The notes under the pieces: generated by a model | The model's input: the letters and a program-made list of their open reading frames with translations, nothing else | The model's database searches: none | Told to the model about the DNA's origin: nothing | Made by a program: the position numbers and the translations under genes | Origin: Amycolatopsis sp. NBC_01488 | GTDB taxonomy: Bacteria > Actinomycetota > Actinomycetes > Mycobacteriales > Pseudonocardiaceae | Direction of reading: 5' to 3' | NCBI RefSeq assembly: GCF_036227105.1 | Contig: NZ_CP109434.1 | Location: 2,856,001 to 2,920,000, forward strand | Length of the DNA: 64,000 nucleotides | Part shown: positions 10,120 through 22,181 of the stretch, one piece after another | Layout: each line of letters starts with the position of its first letter | Position numbering within the stretch: the stretch's first letter is position 1

Positions 10120-10152
10120 GTTGTCCACATGAGGACGACGTCTGTGGACAAC
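10120..10152. promoter_or_regulatory. Two perfect DnaA boxes in inverted orientation
   Basis: TTGTCCACA reads on the plus strand at 10121-10129 and on the minus strand at 10143-10151, 13 bases apart; the full inverted repeat is 10 bp per arm (GTTGTCCACA). Both copies equal the actinobacterial DnaA box. They lie just upstream of the DGPF-sigma operon and about 120 bases before the DedA gene, so DnaA binding could affect either promoter. Confidence 0.55.
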
Positions 10153-10271
10153 CTGGTGGACCCCGACCTAAGTCGTACGGGCGGCAATACCTCAGTAGGC
10201 CGCCCCGAGCGGGCCACCCCCGGTACCCTTCGGAAAGCAGAGACCGGACGAAGTACCAGGGGGTACGGGCA

Positions 10272-10916
10272 GTGCACGTCGATCAATGGCTGGAGGCGAT
10301 CCCGCCGCTCGCGGTGTACCTGATCGTCGGCGCGGTGATCATGATCGAGAGCCTCGGCATTCCGCTGCCCGGTGAGATCGTGCTGGTCAGCGCGGCTCTG
10401 CTCGCGTCGCAGCACAGCACCCTGAGCCCGCTGTGGATCGCCGTCCTGGCCAGCGCCGGCGCCATCATCGGCGACAGCATCGGCTACCTGATCGGCAAGA
10501 CCGGTGGGCAGCGGCTGTTCGCCTGGGCGGGCCGGAAATTCCCGAAGCACTTCGGTCCGACGCACATCGCCAACGCGGAACGGATCTTCAACAAACGCGG
10601 CATGTGGGCCGTCTTCCTCGGCCGGTTCATCGCGTTCCTGCGCATCCTCGCCGGCCCGCTCGCCGGCTCGCTGAAGATGCACTACCCGAAGTTCCTGCTC
10701 GCCAACGCGCTCGGCGGCATCGCCTGGGCGGGCGGCACCACGGTCCTGGTCTACTACCTCGGCGTCGTCGCCGAAGAGTGGCTCGGCAACTTCTCCAAGT
10801 ACGGCCTGGTCGCGGCCATCGTGATCGGCATCGTCGTCTTCTTCGTGATGAAGAAGCGCCTCGGCCGCAAGCACGAGGAAGAAGAGAAGCAGGAAGTCGG
10901 CAAGCCGACTGCCTAG
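10272..10916 (+). CDS. DedA family membrane protein (VTT domain)
   Basis: 214 residues with several membrane helices and the SNARE-associated/VTT core: an acidic first segment (ESLGIPLPGE) and a basic later segment (FLGRFIAFLRILAGPLAG). DedA proteins act in membrane lipid recycling and envelope homeostasis. The C-terminus is highly charged (Lys/Glu) and cytoplasmic. The start is GTG at 10272 after a G-rich stretch. It is convergent with the EamA gene, and the two stops share a CTAG, overlapping by three bases. Confidence 0.88.
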   Translation: MHVDQWLEAIPPLAVYLIVGAVIMIESLGIPLPGEIVLVSAALLASQHSTLSPLWIAVLASAGAIIGDSIGYLIGKTGGQRLFAWAGRKFPKHFGPTHIANAERIFNKRGMWAVFLGRFIAFLRILAGPLAGSLKMHYPKFLLANALGGIAWAGGTTVLVYYLGVVAEEWLGNFSKYGLVAAIVIGIVVFFVMKKRLGRKHEEEEKQEVGKPTA

Positions 10917-11809
10917 ACCGCGACGAGCTCCGGTTCGCGCTTTCGCACCGGCCGCAGCGACCCGAGCAGCACGCCGCCGATCACGACCAGTGCCGCGACG
11001 ATCTCCAGCACCGTCGGCCGCTCGCCGAGCATCAGGAACGACGCCGTCAGCCCGACCACCGGCACCAGCAGCGAAAACGGCGAGACGACGCCGGCCGGGT
11101 TGCGCCGCATCAGCGTCGTCCACAGGCCCGACCCGACGACCGTGCCGATCAGCACGACGTAGGCCAGCCCGCCGAGCGCGGTCAGGCCGGTCGGCGTCCC
11201 GAGCGTCGTCAGGGAGCGCCACTGCGCGGCCGGGCCCTCCATGACCAGCGAAAGCGCGAACATCGGCAGCGGCGGCACCACCGACATCCACAGCGTGAAG
11301 TGCAGCGGGTTGTCCGGCTCCGCCTTGCGCGTGCTGAGGTTGCCGAACGCCCAGCTCAGCGCGGCCAGCAGCGTCAGGACCATCGGCAGCAGGGCCGCGT
11401 GCCCGGACTGCTGCCACGCGATCGCGACCATCCCGGCGACGGCCAGCGCGATGCCGGCCAGCTGGTGCGGCGTGACGCGTTCGCGCAGGAAGACGGCGCC
11501 GAGCAGGACCGTGAACGGCGCCGACGCCTGCAGCACCAGCGACGCCAGCCCGGTCGGCATCCCGGTGTCCATCGCGATGAACAGGAACGCGAACTGCCCG
11601 GTGCCGAACCCGAGGCCGTAGCCGAGCAGGTACCGCACCTTCACCTTCGGCCACGGCACGAACAGGATCGTCGGCACGGCGATCACGGCGAACCGCAGCG
11701 CGCCCGCGAACACCGGCGGGAACTGGCCGAGCGTCGCGTGGATGGCGAGGAAGTTCAGGCCCCAGAGGACGGCGACGAGCACGGCGAGCAGGCGGTCACG
11801 GGTGGGCAT
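10913..11809 (-). CDS. EamA/DMT family exporter
   Basis: 298 residues with ten predicted membrane helices in two homologous EamA halves; the Pro and Gly residues usual for the family are present (WGLNFLAI near the start, and a second half with WAFGNLST). These proteins export amino acids and other metabolites. The ATG at 11809 has a GGAGG just upstream. It is divergent from a LysR regulator, the classical arrangement for a LysR-controlled exporter. Confidence 0.85.
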   Translation of the reverse strand: MPTRDRLLAVLVAVLWGLNFLAIHATLGQFPPVFAGALRFAVIAVPTILFVPWPKVKVRYLLGYGLGFGTGQFAFLFIAMDTGMPTGLASLVLQASAPFTVLLGAVFLRERVTPHQLAGIALAVAGMVAIAWQQSGHAALLPMVLTLLAALSWAFGNLSTRKAEPDNPLHFTLWMSVVPPLPMFALSLVMEGPAAQWRSLTTLGTPTGLTALGGLAYVVLIGTVVGSGLWTTLMRRNPAGVVSPFSLLVPVVGLTASFLMLGERPTVLEIVAALVVIGGVLLGSLRPVRKREPELVAV

Positions 11810-11866
11810 GCCTCCACTGTGCCGACCGGGATCGTGAAGGACCAGCGAGAATATCTGCAGGGACCG

Positions 11867-12034
11867 TGTAGCCGCGCTTCACGAAAGCCGGCCGCGACCT
11901 GGCCGATCGGTGGACGGTCGCGGCGCTCGACGTGTCGGTGCGCACCCTCGCCGCGCGGCCGGGATCGGGCACCGCGATCGTGAAGCGGCGGCCGCGGAAG
12001 CGTCGCCATTGTGTAGTCGCGCTTCAACTACGCT
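11867..12034. promoter_or_regulatory. Divergent EamA/LysR control region with a duplicated module
   Basis: The 15-base element TGTAGYCGCGCTTCA occurs at 11867-11881 and again at 12012-12026, and each copy is preceded 36-37 bases earlier by GATCGTGAAG (11830 and 11976). The downstream copy is part of TAGT-N9-ACTA, a T-N11-A style LysR box, and it touches the TACGCT -10 box (12029-12034) of the LysR gene. This suggests two binding sites for the LysR protein. Confidence 0.4.
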
Positions 12035-12040
12035 GGGTCC

Positions 12041-12949
12041 GTGGATCTGGGTCGACTGCGCACGTTGCGCGAGTTCGCCGACCGCGGGAGCGTGACGGCG
12101 GCCGCGCGGGCGCTGCACTGCACGCCGTCCGCGGTTTCGCAGCAGCTGCGCGCCTTGCAGGGTGAGGTCGGGCTGCCGCTCACCGAACCCGCCGGGCGCG
12201 GGCTGCGGCTGACCGACGCCGGCCGGGCGCTGGTCGCCCGCGCCGACGAGGTGCTGGCCGCGCTCGAACGCGCGGAGTCCGAACTGGACACCTACCGCAG
12301 CGCGCCGCGCGGCCGCGTGCGGGTCGCGATCTTCCAGTCGGCCGGGCTGATGCTGCTGCCGGGCCTGCTGACCCGCGTCGCCGGGTACGACGGCCTGGAG
12401 GTCGACGTCCGGGACGTCGACATGACGCCGCCGGAGGTGCCCGGTCTGGTCGCGGACTACGACGTCGTCGTCGCGCACCGGGACGAGCACGCGCCGGAGT
12501 TCGACCATGGCCGCCTCGAGGTCGTGCCGCTGCTGCGGGAGCCGCTCGACGTCGCGCTCCCGGCGGGGCACCGGCTGGCGGCCAAGCGGCGCGTGGACCT
12601 GGCGGAGCTGGCCGACGAACGCTGGATCGGCGTCGACCACGGCTTCCCGGTGGACGACGTGCTGCGCTCGCTGACCATCCGCACCGGCGTGCGGCCGGTG
12701 GTGGTCCAGCGGATCAACGACTTCCGGATCACCGAGCGGCTGGTCGCGGCGGGCCACGGGATCGCGCTGGTCCCGCGCTACACGATCGACACCCGCCGCG
12801 GCAGCGGCCTGGTCAGCAGGCCGCTGGCGGGGATCCGCGCGGCCCGGCTGGTGGAAGCGGTCTGCCGCACGGGCGCCCGGCAGCGTCCGGCGGTGGCCCA
12901 GGTGATCGACGAACTGCGCGCGGAGGTCGCTCAGCTCACCGGCTCGTGA
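12041..12949 (+). CDS. LysR family transcriptional regulator
   Basis: 302 residues. The N-terminal winged HTH (about 1-60; SVTAAARALHCTPSAVSQQL) is followed by a periplasmic-binding-like effector domain. It probably controls the divergent EamA exporter. The GTG at 12041 is only six bases after a TACGCT -10 box, indicating a leaderless transcript. Its stop codon lies inside the arm of the 18-bp hairpin shared with the convergent TetR gene. The inducer is unknown, likely an amino acid or related metabolite if the EamA partner is an exporter. Confidence 0.9.
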   Translation: MDLGRLRTLREFADRGSVTAAARALHCTPSAVSQQLRALQGEVGLPLTEPAGRGLRLTDAGRALVARADEVLAALERAESELDTYRSAPRGRVRVAIFQSAGLMLLPGLLTRVAGYDGLEVDVRDVDMTPPEVPGLVADYDVVVAHRDEHAPEFDHGRLEVVPLLREPLDVALPAGHRLAAKRRVDLAELADERWIGVDHGFPVDDVLRSLTIRTGVRPVVVQRINDFRITERLVAAGHGIALVPRYTIDTRRGSGLVSRPLAGIRAARLVEAVCRTGARQRPAVAQVIDELRAEVAQLTGS

Positions 12950-12988
12950 GTGAGAAACAGTGTGCTAACCCTGTTTCTCACTCACGAG
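12943..12988. terminator. Perfect 18-bp bidirectional terminator
   Basis: CTCGTGAGTGAGAAACAG at 12943-12960 is fully complementary to 12971-12988, with a 10-base loop. The stop codons of both convergent genes (LysR at 12947-12949, TetR at 12978-12980) are encoded within the arms. Confidence 0.85.
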
Positions 12989-13583
12989 CGTGACCGCGCA
13001 GGTAGGCGAGCGCGATCCGCAGCGCGTCCTCCAGTGCCGTGAGGTCGTGGCGGATGTGGGCCAGCAGCAGTCCACCTTGGACGGACGTCATCGCCGCCTG
13101 GGCCAGCCGCGCCGGGTCGGCGTCGGGAGCCAGCTCTCCCTTGTCCCGCAACGTGATCAGGCCGCGCGTGAGGTGAGATTCCCACGTCCGGTAGGCCTGG
13201 TCGACCAGCGGCGCGAGCTTCGGGTTGTCGCCCACCTCGCCGGCGAGGTTGCCCAGCGGGCACGCGATCGGCCCGCCCGCGCGGCGGTGGACGTCGAGCA
13301 GCTGCTCGGTCCACGTCTCGAAGTCCGCCCAGGACGTCAGCTCGAAGATCGCGGGCTGGTTGGCCAGGATCTGCTCGAGGTAGCGGTCGATCACGGCCGC
13401 GACCAGCTGATCCTTGTTCTTGAAGTAGTGGTACATCTGCGATTTCCCGGCGCCGCTCGCGGCGAGGACCTTGTCGACGCTCGTGCCCGCGACGCCGTCG
13501 ACGTACATCAGCGCCGCCGCGGCGTCGACGATCGCGTCGCGGGTCCGCTTGCCGCGCGGGGTCGAAGCCGCTTGCGCCTCCAT
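12978..13583 (-). CDS. TetR family regulator beside a peroxiredoxin-like gene
   Basis: 201 residues from ATG 13583. The N-terminal TetR HTH (about 12-58; DKVLAASGAGKSQMYHYFKNK) is followed by a ligand-binding domain with TetR_C-type helices. A longer frame to 13640 exists, but the shorter start is preferred: a TACTAT -10 box at 13591-13596 lies seven bases before this ATG, which indicates a leaderless transcript. That promoter is inside an operator, implying autorepression. It likely represses the divergent peroxiredoxin-like gene. Confidence 0.88.
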   Translation of the reverse strand: MEAQAASTPRGKRTRDAIVDAAAALMYVDGVAGTSVDKVLAASGAGKSQMYHYFKNKDQLVAAVIDRYLEQILANQPAIFELTSWADFETWTEQLLDVHRRAGGPIACPLGNLAGEVGDNPKLAPLVDQAYRTWESHLTRGLITLRDKGELAPDADPARLAQAAMTSVQGGLLLAHIRHDLTALEDALRIALAYLRGHARE

Positions 13584-13625
13584 GTACTGAATAGTACAGT
13601 CGGCCACACTGTACCGATCAGTACA
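13583..13625. promoter_or_regulatory. Two TetR operators, consensus TGTACT-N4-AGTACA
   Basis: TGTACT-GAAT-AGTACA at 13583-13598 is a perfect palindrome. TGTACC-GATC-AGTACA at 13610-13625 differs at one base. The centres are 27 bases apart. They cover the tetR -10 box and the start region of the divergent peroxiredoxin gene. Confidence 0.65.
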
Positions 13626-13642
13626 ACGAACTGGGGGCATCC

Positions 13643-14284
13643 ATGACGCTCAACAACGCCCTGACCGACTTCCGGACCGAGGGCATGAAGGTGTGGCCCG
13701 CCGATCTGGCGGCGACGCTCACGAAGCACCCGCGGGACCTGGTCGAAGCGGCGAAATCGGCGAAGTTCGCCGGGATCGGCGCGACCGCGGCGGACTTCTC
13801 GCTGCCGGACGCCGACGGCACCGCCGTCAGCCTCGACGACCTGACCGCCGACGGCCCGGCCGTGCTGGTCTTCTACCGCGGGCAGTGGTGCCCGTACTGC
13901 AACCTGACGCTGCGCGCGTACCAGGCCGAAGTGGTTCCCGAGCTGGGGAAGCACGGGGCTCGGCTGGCCGCGGTCAGCCCGCAGCTGCCGGACGGCTCGG
14001 TGGCCGTGAAGGAGTCCAACGAGCTGAGCTTCCCGGTGCTCTCGGACGTCGGCAACGTCGTCGCCCGCACGTTCGGGCTGACGTTCACGGTCGGGGACGA
14101 CGTGCGTCCCACGATGGTCAAGATCGGGGCCGACCTCACGAAGCACAACGGGGACTGGGAACTCGCGCACCCGGCGGTCGTCGTGGTCGACCGCGAGCGG
14201 GTGATCCGGTTCGTCGACGTCCACCCCGACTACACGACGCGCACCGAGCCGGCGGACATCCTCCAAGCTGTTAAATCGCTTTAG
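13643..14284 (+). CDS. Peroxiredoxin-like (AhpC/TSA, thioredoxin-fold) protein
   Basis: 213 residues. The thioredoxin-like fold carries a redox motif WCPYC near residues 89-93, inside the family pattern FYRGQWCPYC. Such proteins reduce peroxides or disulfides in the cytoplasm. The ATG is preceded by GGGGGCATCC. Two TetR operators lie immediately upstream, so expression is probably induced when the TetR senses a reactive compound. The last 14 bases overlap the convergent DedA gene. Confidence 0.85.
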   Translation: MTLNNALTDFRTEGMKVWPADLAATLTKHPRDLVEAAKSAKFAGIGATAADFSLPDADGTAVSLDDLTADGPAVLVFYRGQWCPYCNLTLRAYQAEVVPELGKHGARLAAVSPQLPDGSVAVKESNELSFPVLSDVGNVVARTFGLTFTVGDDVRPTMVKIGADLTKHNGDWELAHPAVVVVDRERVIRFVDVHPDYTTRTEPADILQAVKSL

Positions 14285-14822
14285 CGCCGCGCTTCACGCC
14301 GTAGGTGATCACCGAACCCAGGATCAGGGCGACGCCGAGGGAGAGCAGCATGCTGATCCCGGGTTCGGTGATGATCTGGCCGCCCGCGTAGCCGAGGAAG
14401 GCCACGTACGACGTCCAGAGCGTGATGCCGACGGCCGACGCGGTGAAGAACTCCGCCATCGGCCACCGGAGCGAGCCGGCCAGCAGGGCACCGACCGTCC
14501 CGCCCGACGGCAGCCAGCGGGCCACCACCAGCACCGGCCGGGGGTGGCGCTGCAACCGCCCGTCGAGCCAGTCGATGCCGGCGGCGATCTTGCGCCGCCG
14601 GCTCAGCCGGTCCAGCGCCGCCCGGCCACCGAACCGGCCGAGGGCGTAGAGCGCCTGGTCCGAGACCAGGCACCCGGCCGACGACACGGCGATCACCAGC
14701 GCCAGCGACGTCCCGCCCTGGGCCGCCTCGACACCCATGCCGAGGAGCGTCACCTCGGTGGGCAGCAGGGGCACCAGCGAGACGACGAACAGCACCAGCA
14801 ATCCCGCCGTAGTCGCGTCCAC
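14271..14822 (-). CDS. DedA family membrane protein (second copy)
   Basis: 183 residues with several membrane helices and the VTT core (GGRAALDRL, then VARWLPSGGTVGALLAGSLRWP). It is shorter than the DedA at 10272 and only distantly similar to it. The GTG at 14822 follows TGGAGAT, a close ribosome binding site. The 3' end overlaps the peroxiredoxin-like gene by 14 bases. Confidence 0.8.
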   Translation of the reverse strand: MDATTAGLLVLFVVSLVPLLPTEVTLLGMGVEAAQGGTSLALVIAVSSAGCLVSDQALYALGRFGGRAALDRLSRRRKIAAGIDWLDGRLQRHPRPVLVVARWLPSGGTVGALLAGSLRWPMAEFFTASAVGITLWTSYVAFLGYAGGQIITEPGISMLLSLGVALILGSVITYGVKRGAKAI

Positions 14823-14901
14823 ATCTCCATTAACCGCCAGCGGGACCCGGAAAAGTCCTGCTCACCGGGTACTCACAGCAACACACAGGCGGCCCACAGG
14901 T

Positions 14902-16787
<1,886 letters not shown>

Positions 16788-16880
16788 AACCACGGAACGC
16801 TGCGTGAGGGAAGCCGGGCGTCGACTTCCGAGGGTTACCTGTGGGTAGCAATTGGCCGGTTGCCGTGCGAAACTGCGGGC

Positions 16881-17276
16881 ATGGGTGAGCACGCAGAGTC
16901 GTCTCCGACGTCGTCGTCGAAGACTTCGTCGGAGGAGGAGCCGAAGGTTTCCCGCCGGGCCCCGGTCGACTGGCGGCAGACCGGAGGCCGCGTCGCCTCG
17001 GTGGTGGCGTCGATCGTCCGCTGGGTGGGACTGATCTTCGCCGCGCTGCTGGTGATCCACGTGATCTTCACGGTCGGCTCGGCCAACCCGGACAACGGGA
17101 TCGTCTCGTTCGTGAAGTCGTGGGCGGACAGCCTGGCGCTGGGCTTCAGCGACCTGTTCACGCCGAGTGACGCGAAGCTGCGGGTCCTGGTGAACTACGG
17201 CATCGCGGCGATCTTCTGGCTGGTGGTGTCGGGGATCCTCGCGAAGGTGATCCGCCGCGTGGGCGGCGGTTCCTGA
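16881..17276 (+). CDS. Conserved small membrane protein divergent from leuA
   Basis: 131 residues from ATG 16881; a TTG at 16860 would add seven residues. The N-terminus is a Ser/Glu-rich cytoplasmic tail, followed by two membrane helices (about 43-62 and 101-124) separated by a soluble loop. No enzyme motif is visible. I do not recognise a named family. GAAACT six bases before the ATG is a weak -10. Third-position GC bias supports coding. Confidence 0.75.
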   Translation: MGEHAESSPTSSSKTSSEEEPKVSRRAPVDWRQTGGRVASVVASIVRWVGLIFAALLVIHVIFTVGSANPDNGIVSFVKSWADSLALGFSDLFTPSDAKLRVLVNYGIAAIFWLVVSGILAKVIRRVGGGS

Positions 17277-17281
17277 GCCCG

Positions 17282-17340
17282 AAGTCAGTGAATGCCACAT
17301 TCACGGACGCTAGGTCCCTCGAGGTGGCATTCCCGGACTT
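17282..17340. terminator. Bidirectional terminator-like inverted repeat
   Basis: AAGTCAGTGAATGCCAC (17282-17298) pairs with 17324-17340 except at two positions; the core GAATGCCAC/GTGGCATTC is perfect. A smaller GGAC-N5-GTCC hairpin lies in the loop. It separates convergent genes. The layout resembles a dispersed intergenic repeat. Confidence 0.7.
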
Positions 17341-17930
17341 CACAGCGCCGGGGTGCCCCACTGGTCGGTGAACGCGAACTCCGCCAGCGGCAGCCGCACC
17401 CGCTCCGACTTCTCGCGCTCGATCCGCCTGTCGTCCTCCAGGACGTCGGGTGAAGCCACCGAGCCCACCGCGATCGCCACCTTCGGGACGGCGTCGGAAG
17501 GCAACGAGAACGCCGCGCGGACCGCGTCCGGCGAGAACCCCGCCATCTGGTGCGCCACCAACCCCAGCTCCACCGCCTGCAGCACGAGGTTCTCCGAAGC
17601 CAGCCCCAGCCCGTACTCCGCGTACGGCACCGCGCCCTTCTCGTTCGTCGTCACCGTCACGCCGATGAGGAGCAGGCTCGCCCGGTGCGCCCACGCCTGG
17701 TTGCCGGAGTTCAACGTCGTCAGGATCGCGTCGAACGACGGCGTGCCGCGGACGCCGACCAGGTAGCGGGCCGGCTGGGTGTTGCCGAACGACGGCGCCC
17801 AGCGAGCCGCTTCGAGCAGCGCCCGCACCTGGTCCGAACTCACCGACGCGGACTCGTCGAGAGCCCGCGGGCTCCACCGCTCGGCCATCAGGGATGCGAT
17901 CGGGACGCTCGTCACAGCTGGTTTGCGCAC
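17340..17930 (-). CDS. Nitroreductase family FMN protein
   Basis: 196 residues. The N-terminal FMN-binding stretch has RWSPRALD, and WAPSFGNTQPARY follows in the classic nitroreductase position. The family reduces nitro groups, quinones or enones with NAD(P)H. The GTG at 17930 is seven bases after a TACCTT -10 box (17943-17938 on the minus strand), so the transcript is probably leaderless and the start is well supported. Its stop falls at the end of the convergent hairpin. Confidence 0.88.
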   Translation of the reverse strand: MRKPAVTSVPIASLMAERWSPRALDESASVSSDQVRALLEAARWAPSFGNTQPARYLVGVRGTPSFDAILTTLNSGNQAWAHRASLLLIGVTVTTNEKGAVPYAEYGLGLASENLVLQAVELGLVAHQMAGFSPDAVRAAFSLPSDAVPKVAIAVGSVASPDVLEDDRRIEREKSERVRLPLAEFAFTDQWGTPAL

Positions 17931-18132
17931 GACTGGGAAGGTACCGCGGCGCGGAGCGCGTCCGTTGAGGGCGGCGGCGGGGGCATGGATGGACGGTACC
18001 CAGGCGTGCGCTGCATCACTCGGGAGGAAGGGCTCCGCGCATTTCCTTGGTGTTACGGAAGATTTACTTCCGCGGCGCCCGCGGAAAGGGCCCGCCCCAC
18101 GTCAAGAGGGTGGCGACCCGCTGGAGCCCCGG

Positions 18133-18138
18133 TAGGCT
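18133..18138 (+). promoter_or_regulatory. Candidate lysC -10 box TAGGCT
   Basis: TAGGCT fits TANNNT and would start transcription near 18145, leaving a 70-base leader before the GTG at 18215. A 7-bp hairpin TTCCGCG-N5-CGCGGAA (18068-18086) lies upstream of it, outside the predicted transcript. Confidence 0.4.
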
Positions 18139-18214
18139 CCACTGCAAACATGGGACGCGGGGGCTCCTCGGTGCCCACCAGGGAGCAGACCCGGCCCGTC
18201 TAGGAGGTTCGGGC

Positions 18215-20517
<2,303 letters not shown>

Positions 20518-20546
20518 CCACAGTGGACAACTAAAACGCCTTGTCG

Positions 20547-20584
20547 GTTACGCGGTGCCCGGGGGATCCTGGGCACCGCGTAAC
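20547..20584 (+). terminator. Terminator of the lysC-asd operon
   Basis: GTTACGCGGTGCCC (20547-20560) is fully complementary to 20571-20584, a 14-bp stem with a 10-base loop, followed by TGTTTCC. Confidence 0.85.
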
Positions 20585-20604
20585 TGTTTCCAGGGGAGGA
20601 AACC

Positions 20605-21783
20605 ATGTACACCGCTGTCGAAGGCGCCCGTGTCCCGATCCGGATGTGGGCGGACCCCGCGTCCGTCGAAGACCAGGCCATGCGGCAGCTGCACAATGTC
20701 GCCAACCTGCCGTGGGTGCACGGCGTCGCCGTGATGCCCGACGTGCACTACGGCAAGGGCGCCACCGTCGGCGGCGTCATCGCGATGCGCGACGCCGTTT
20801 CGCCCGCCGCGGTCGGCGTGGACATCGGGTGCGGCATGAGCGCCGTCCGGACGTCGCTCACCGCGAGCGACCTGCCGGACGACCTCGGGAAGCTGCGCCG
20901 CCGGATCGAAAGCGCCGTGCCCGTGGGCTTCGGGCTGCACAAGACGCCCGTCAACCCGGCCAAGGTGCACGGCGTCGGCGGCTGGGACGCGTTCTGGAAG
21001 GGCTTCGGTGAGCTGCACACCGGCGTCCAGGAGCTGCACGACCGGGCCGCGCGGCAGATCGGGAGCCTCGGCGGCGGCAACCACTTCATCGAGGTCTGCC
21101 TCGACGACGAGGGCCGCGTCTGGCTGATGCTGCATTCGGGTTCGCGCAACATCGGCAAGGAGCTCGCGGAACGGCACATGGCCGTCGCGCGGAAGCTGCC
21201 GCACAACGCGGACCTGCCGGACCGCGACCTCGCGGTGTTCGTCGCCGGCACGCCGGAGATGACGGCCTACCGGCGTGACCTGTTCTGGGCGCAGGACTAC
21301 GCGGCGCGCAACCGCGCCACGATGGTCGCGCTCGTGAAGCAGGCGCTGAAGGACGTCGTCCCGCAGACGACCTTCGACGAGGCGATCTCCTGCCACCACA
21401 ACTACGTCTCGGAAGAGACGTACGACGGGGTCGAGCTGCTCGTCACCCGCAAGGGCGCGATCCGTGCCGGATCGGGTGATCTCGGGATCATCCCGGGCAG
21501 CATGGGGACCGGTTCGTACATCGTCCGCGGCCTCGGGAACGCGTCGTCGTTCCAGTCGGCGTCGCACGGCGCCGGCCGCCGGATGTCGCGCACCAAGGCG
21601 AAGAAGCTGTTCACGGCCGACGACCTCGCGGCGCAGACGGCCGGCGTCGAGTGCCGCAAGGACTCGGGCGTCGTCGACGAGATCCCGGCGGCGTACAAGG
21701 ACATCGATTCGGTGATCCAGGCCCAGACGGACCTGGTCGAGGTCGTGGCGCACCTCAAGCAGGTGGTCTGCGTCAAGGGCTGA
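20605..21783 (+). CDS. rtcB: RtcB-type RNA ligase
   Basis: 392 residues, typical for bacterial RtcB. Metal-binding motifs DIGCGM (73-78), GGGNHF (156-161) and HSGSRNIG (177-184) are present, and the likely guanylylated His lies in SHGAGRRMSR near 322-331. The family joins RNA 3'-phosphate ends to 5'-OH ends using GTP and manganese in tRNA or rRNA repair. The ATG is preceded by GGGGAGGAAACC. No rtcA, archease or RtcR regulator is nearby. Confidence 0.92.
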   Translation: MYTAVEGARVPIRMWADPASVEDQAMRQLHNVANLPWVHGVAVMPDVHYGKGATVGGVIAMRDAVSPAAVGVDIGCGMSAVRTSLTASDLPDDLGKLRRRIESAVPVGFGLHKTPVNPAKVHGVGGWDAFWKGFGELHTGVQELHDRAARQIGSLGGGNHFIEVCLDDEGRVWLMLHSGSRNIGKELAERHMAVARKLPHNADLPDRDLAVFVAGTPEMTAYRRDLFWAQDYAARNRATMVALVKQALKDVVPQTTFDEAISCHHNYVSEETYDGVELLVTRKGAIRAGSGDLGIIPGSMGTGSYIVRGLGNASSFQSASHGAGRRMSRTKAKKLFTADDLAAQTAGVECRKDSGVVDEIPAAYKDIDSVIQAQTDLVEVVAHLKQVVCVKG

Positions 21784-21800
21784 GGCGGTACCTTGGCGCC

Positions 21801-22181
21801 ATGACGAGGGGTGGAACGACGGCCGCGCTGCTGGCCGGGGCCGCACTGCTGCTGAGCGGGTGCGACCAGGTGAGCACCGCGGTCGACCAGGGGTCCAAGA
21901 CCGCGGACAAGGTGGGCGTGTGCACCGAGGCGCTCGGGCTCGCGGACCTGAACCCGCTGGTCGACCCGGACAAGCTCAAGGCCCGTGCCGCGGACAAGGA
22001 GAAGCGGCTGCGCGAGCTCGCGGGCAGCGTCCAGGACCAGGACGTCAAGAACGCACTGCTCGGCATGGCCGGCTCGTACGTCGAGGTGCAGAAGGAACGC
22101 ATCGAAGACGCCGGCGTGGTGGCCCAGTGGGTGCAGCGCAACGTCAAGAAGCTCGACGCCCTGCGCGCGGCCTGCGGCTAG
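21801..22181 (+). CDS. Small secreted lipoprotein, mostly helical
   Basis: 126 residues. A short signal with LLSGC lipobox gives Cys22 as the lipidated residue. The mature part is charged and helical (two long helices, about 60-90 and 95-120). No known domain is seen. The ATG at 21801 is six bases after a TACCTT -10 box (21789-21794), indicating leaderless transcription and supporting this start over the longer in-frame ORF. Its stop directly abuts the stop of the convergent MFS gene. Confidence 0.75.
   Translation: MTRGGTTAALLAGAALLLSGCDQVSTAVDQGSKTADKVGVCTEALGLADLNPLVDPDKLKARAADKEKRLRELAGSVQDQDVKNALLGMAGSYVEVQKERIEDAGVVAQWVQRNVKKLDALRAACG

Noticed and set aside
18047..18214. Longer 5' end of the aspartokinase frame
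   Set aside because: The added 56 codons have no family similarity, while GTG 18215 has TAGGAGG and the conserved KYGGSS start.
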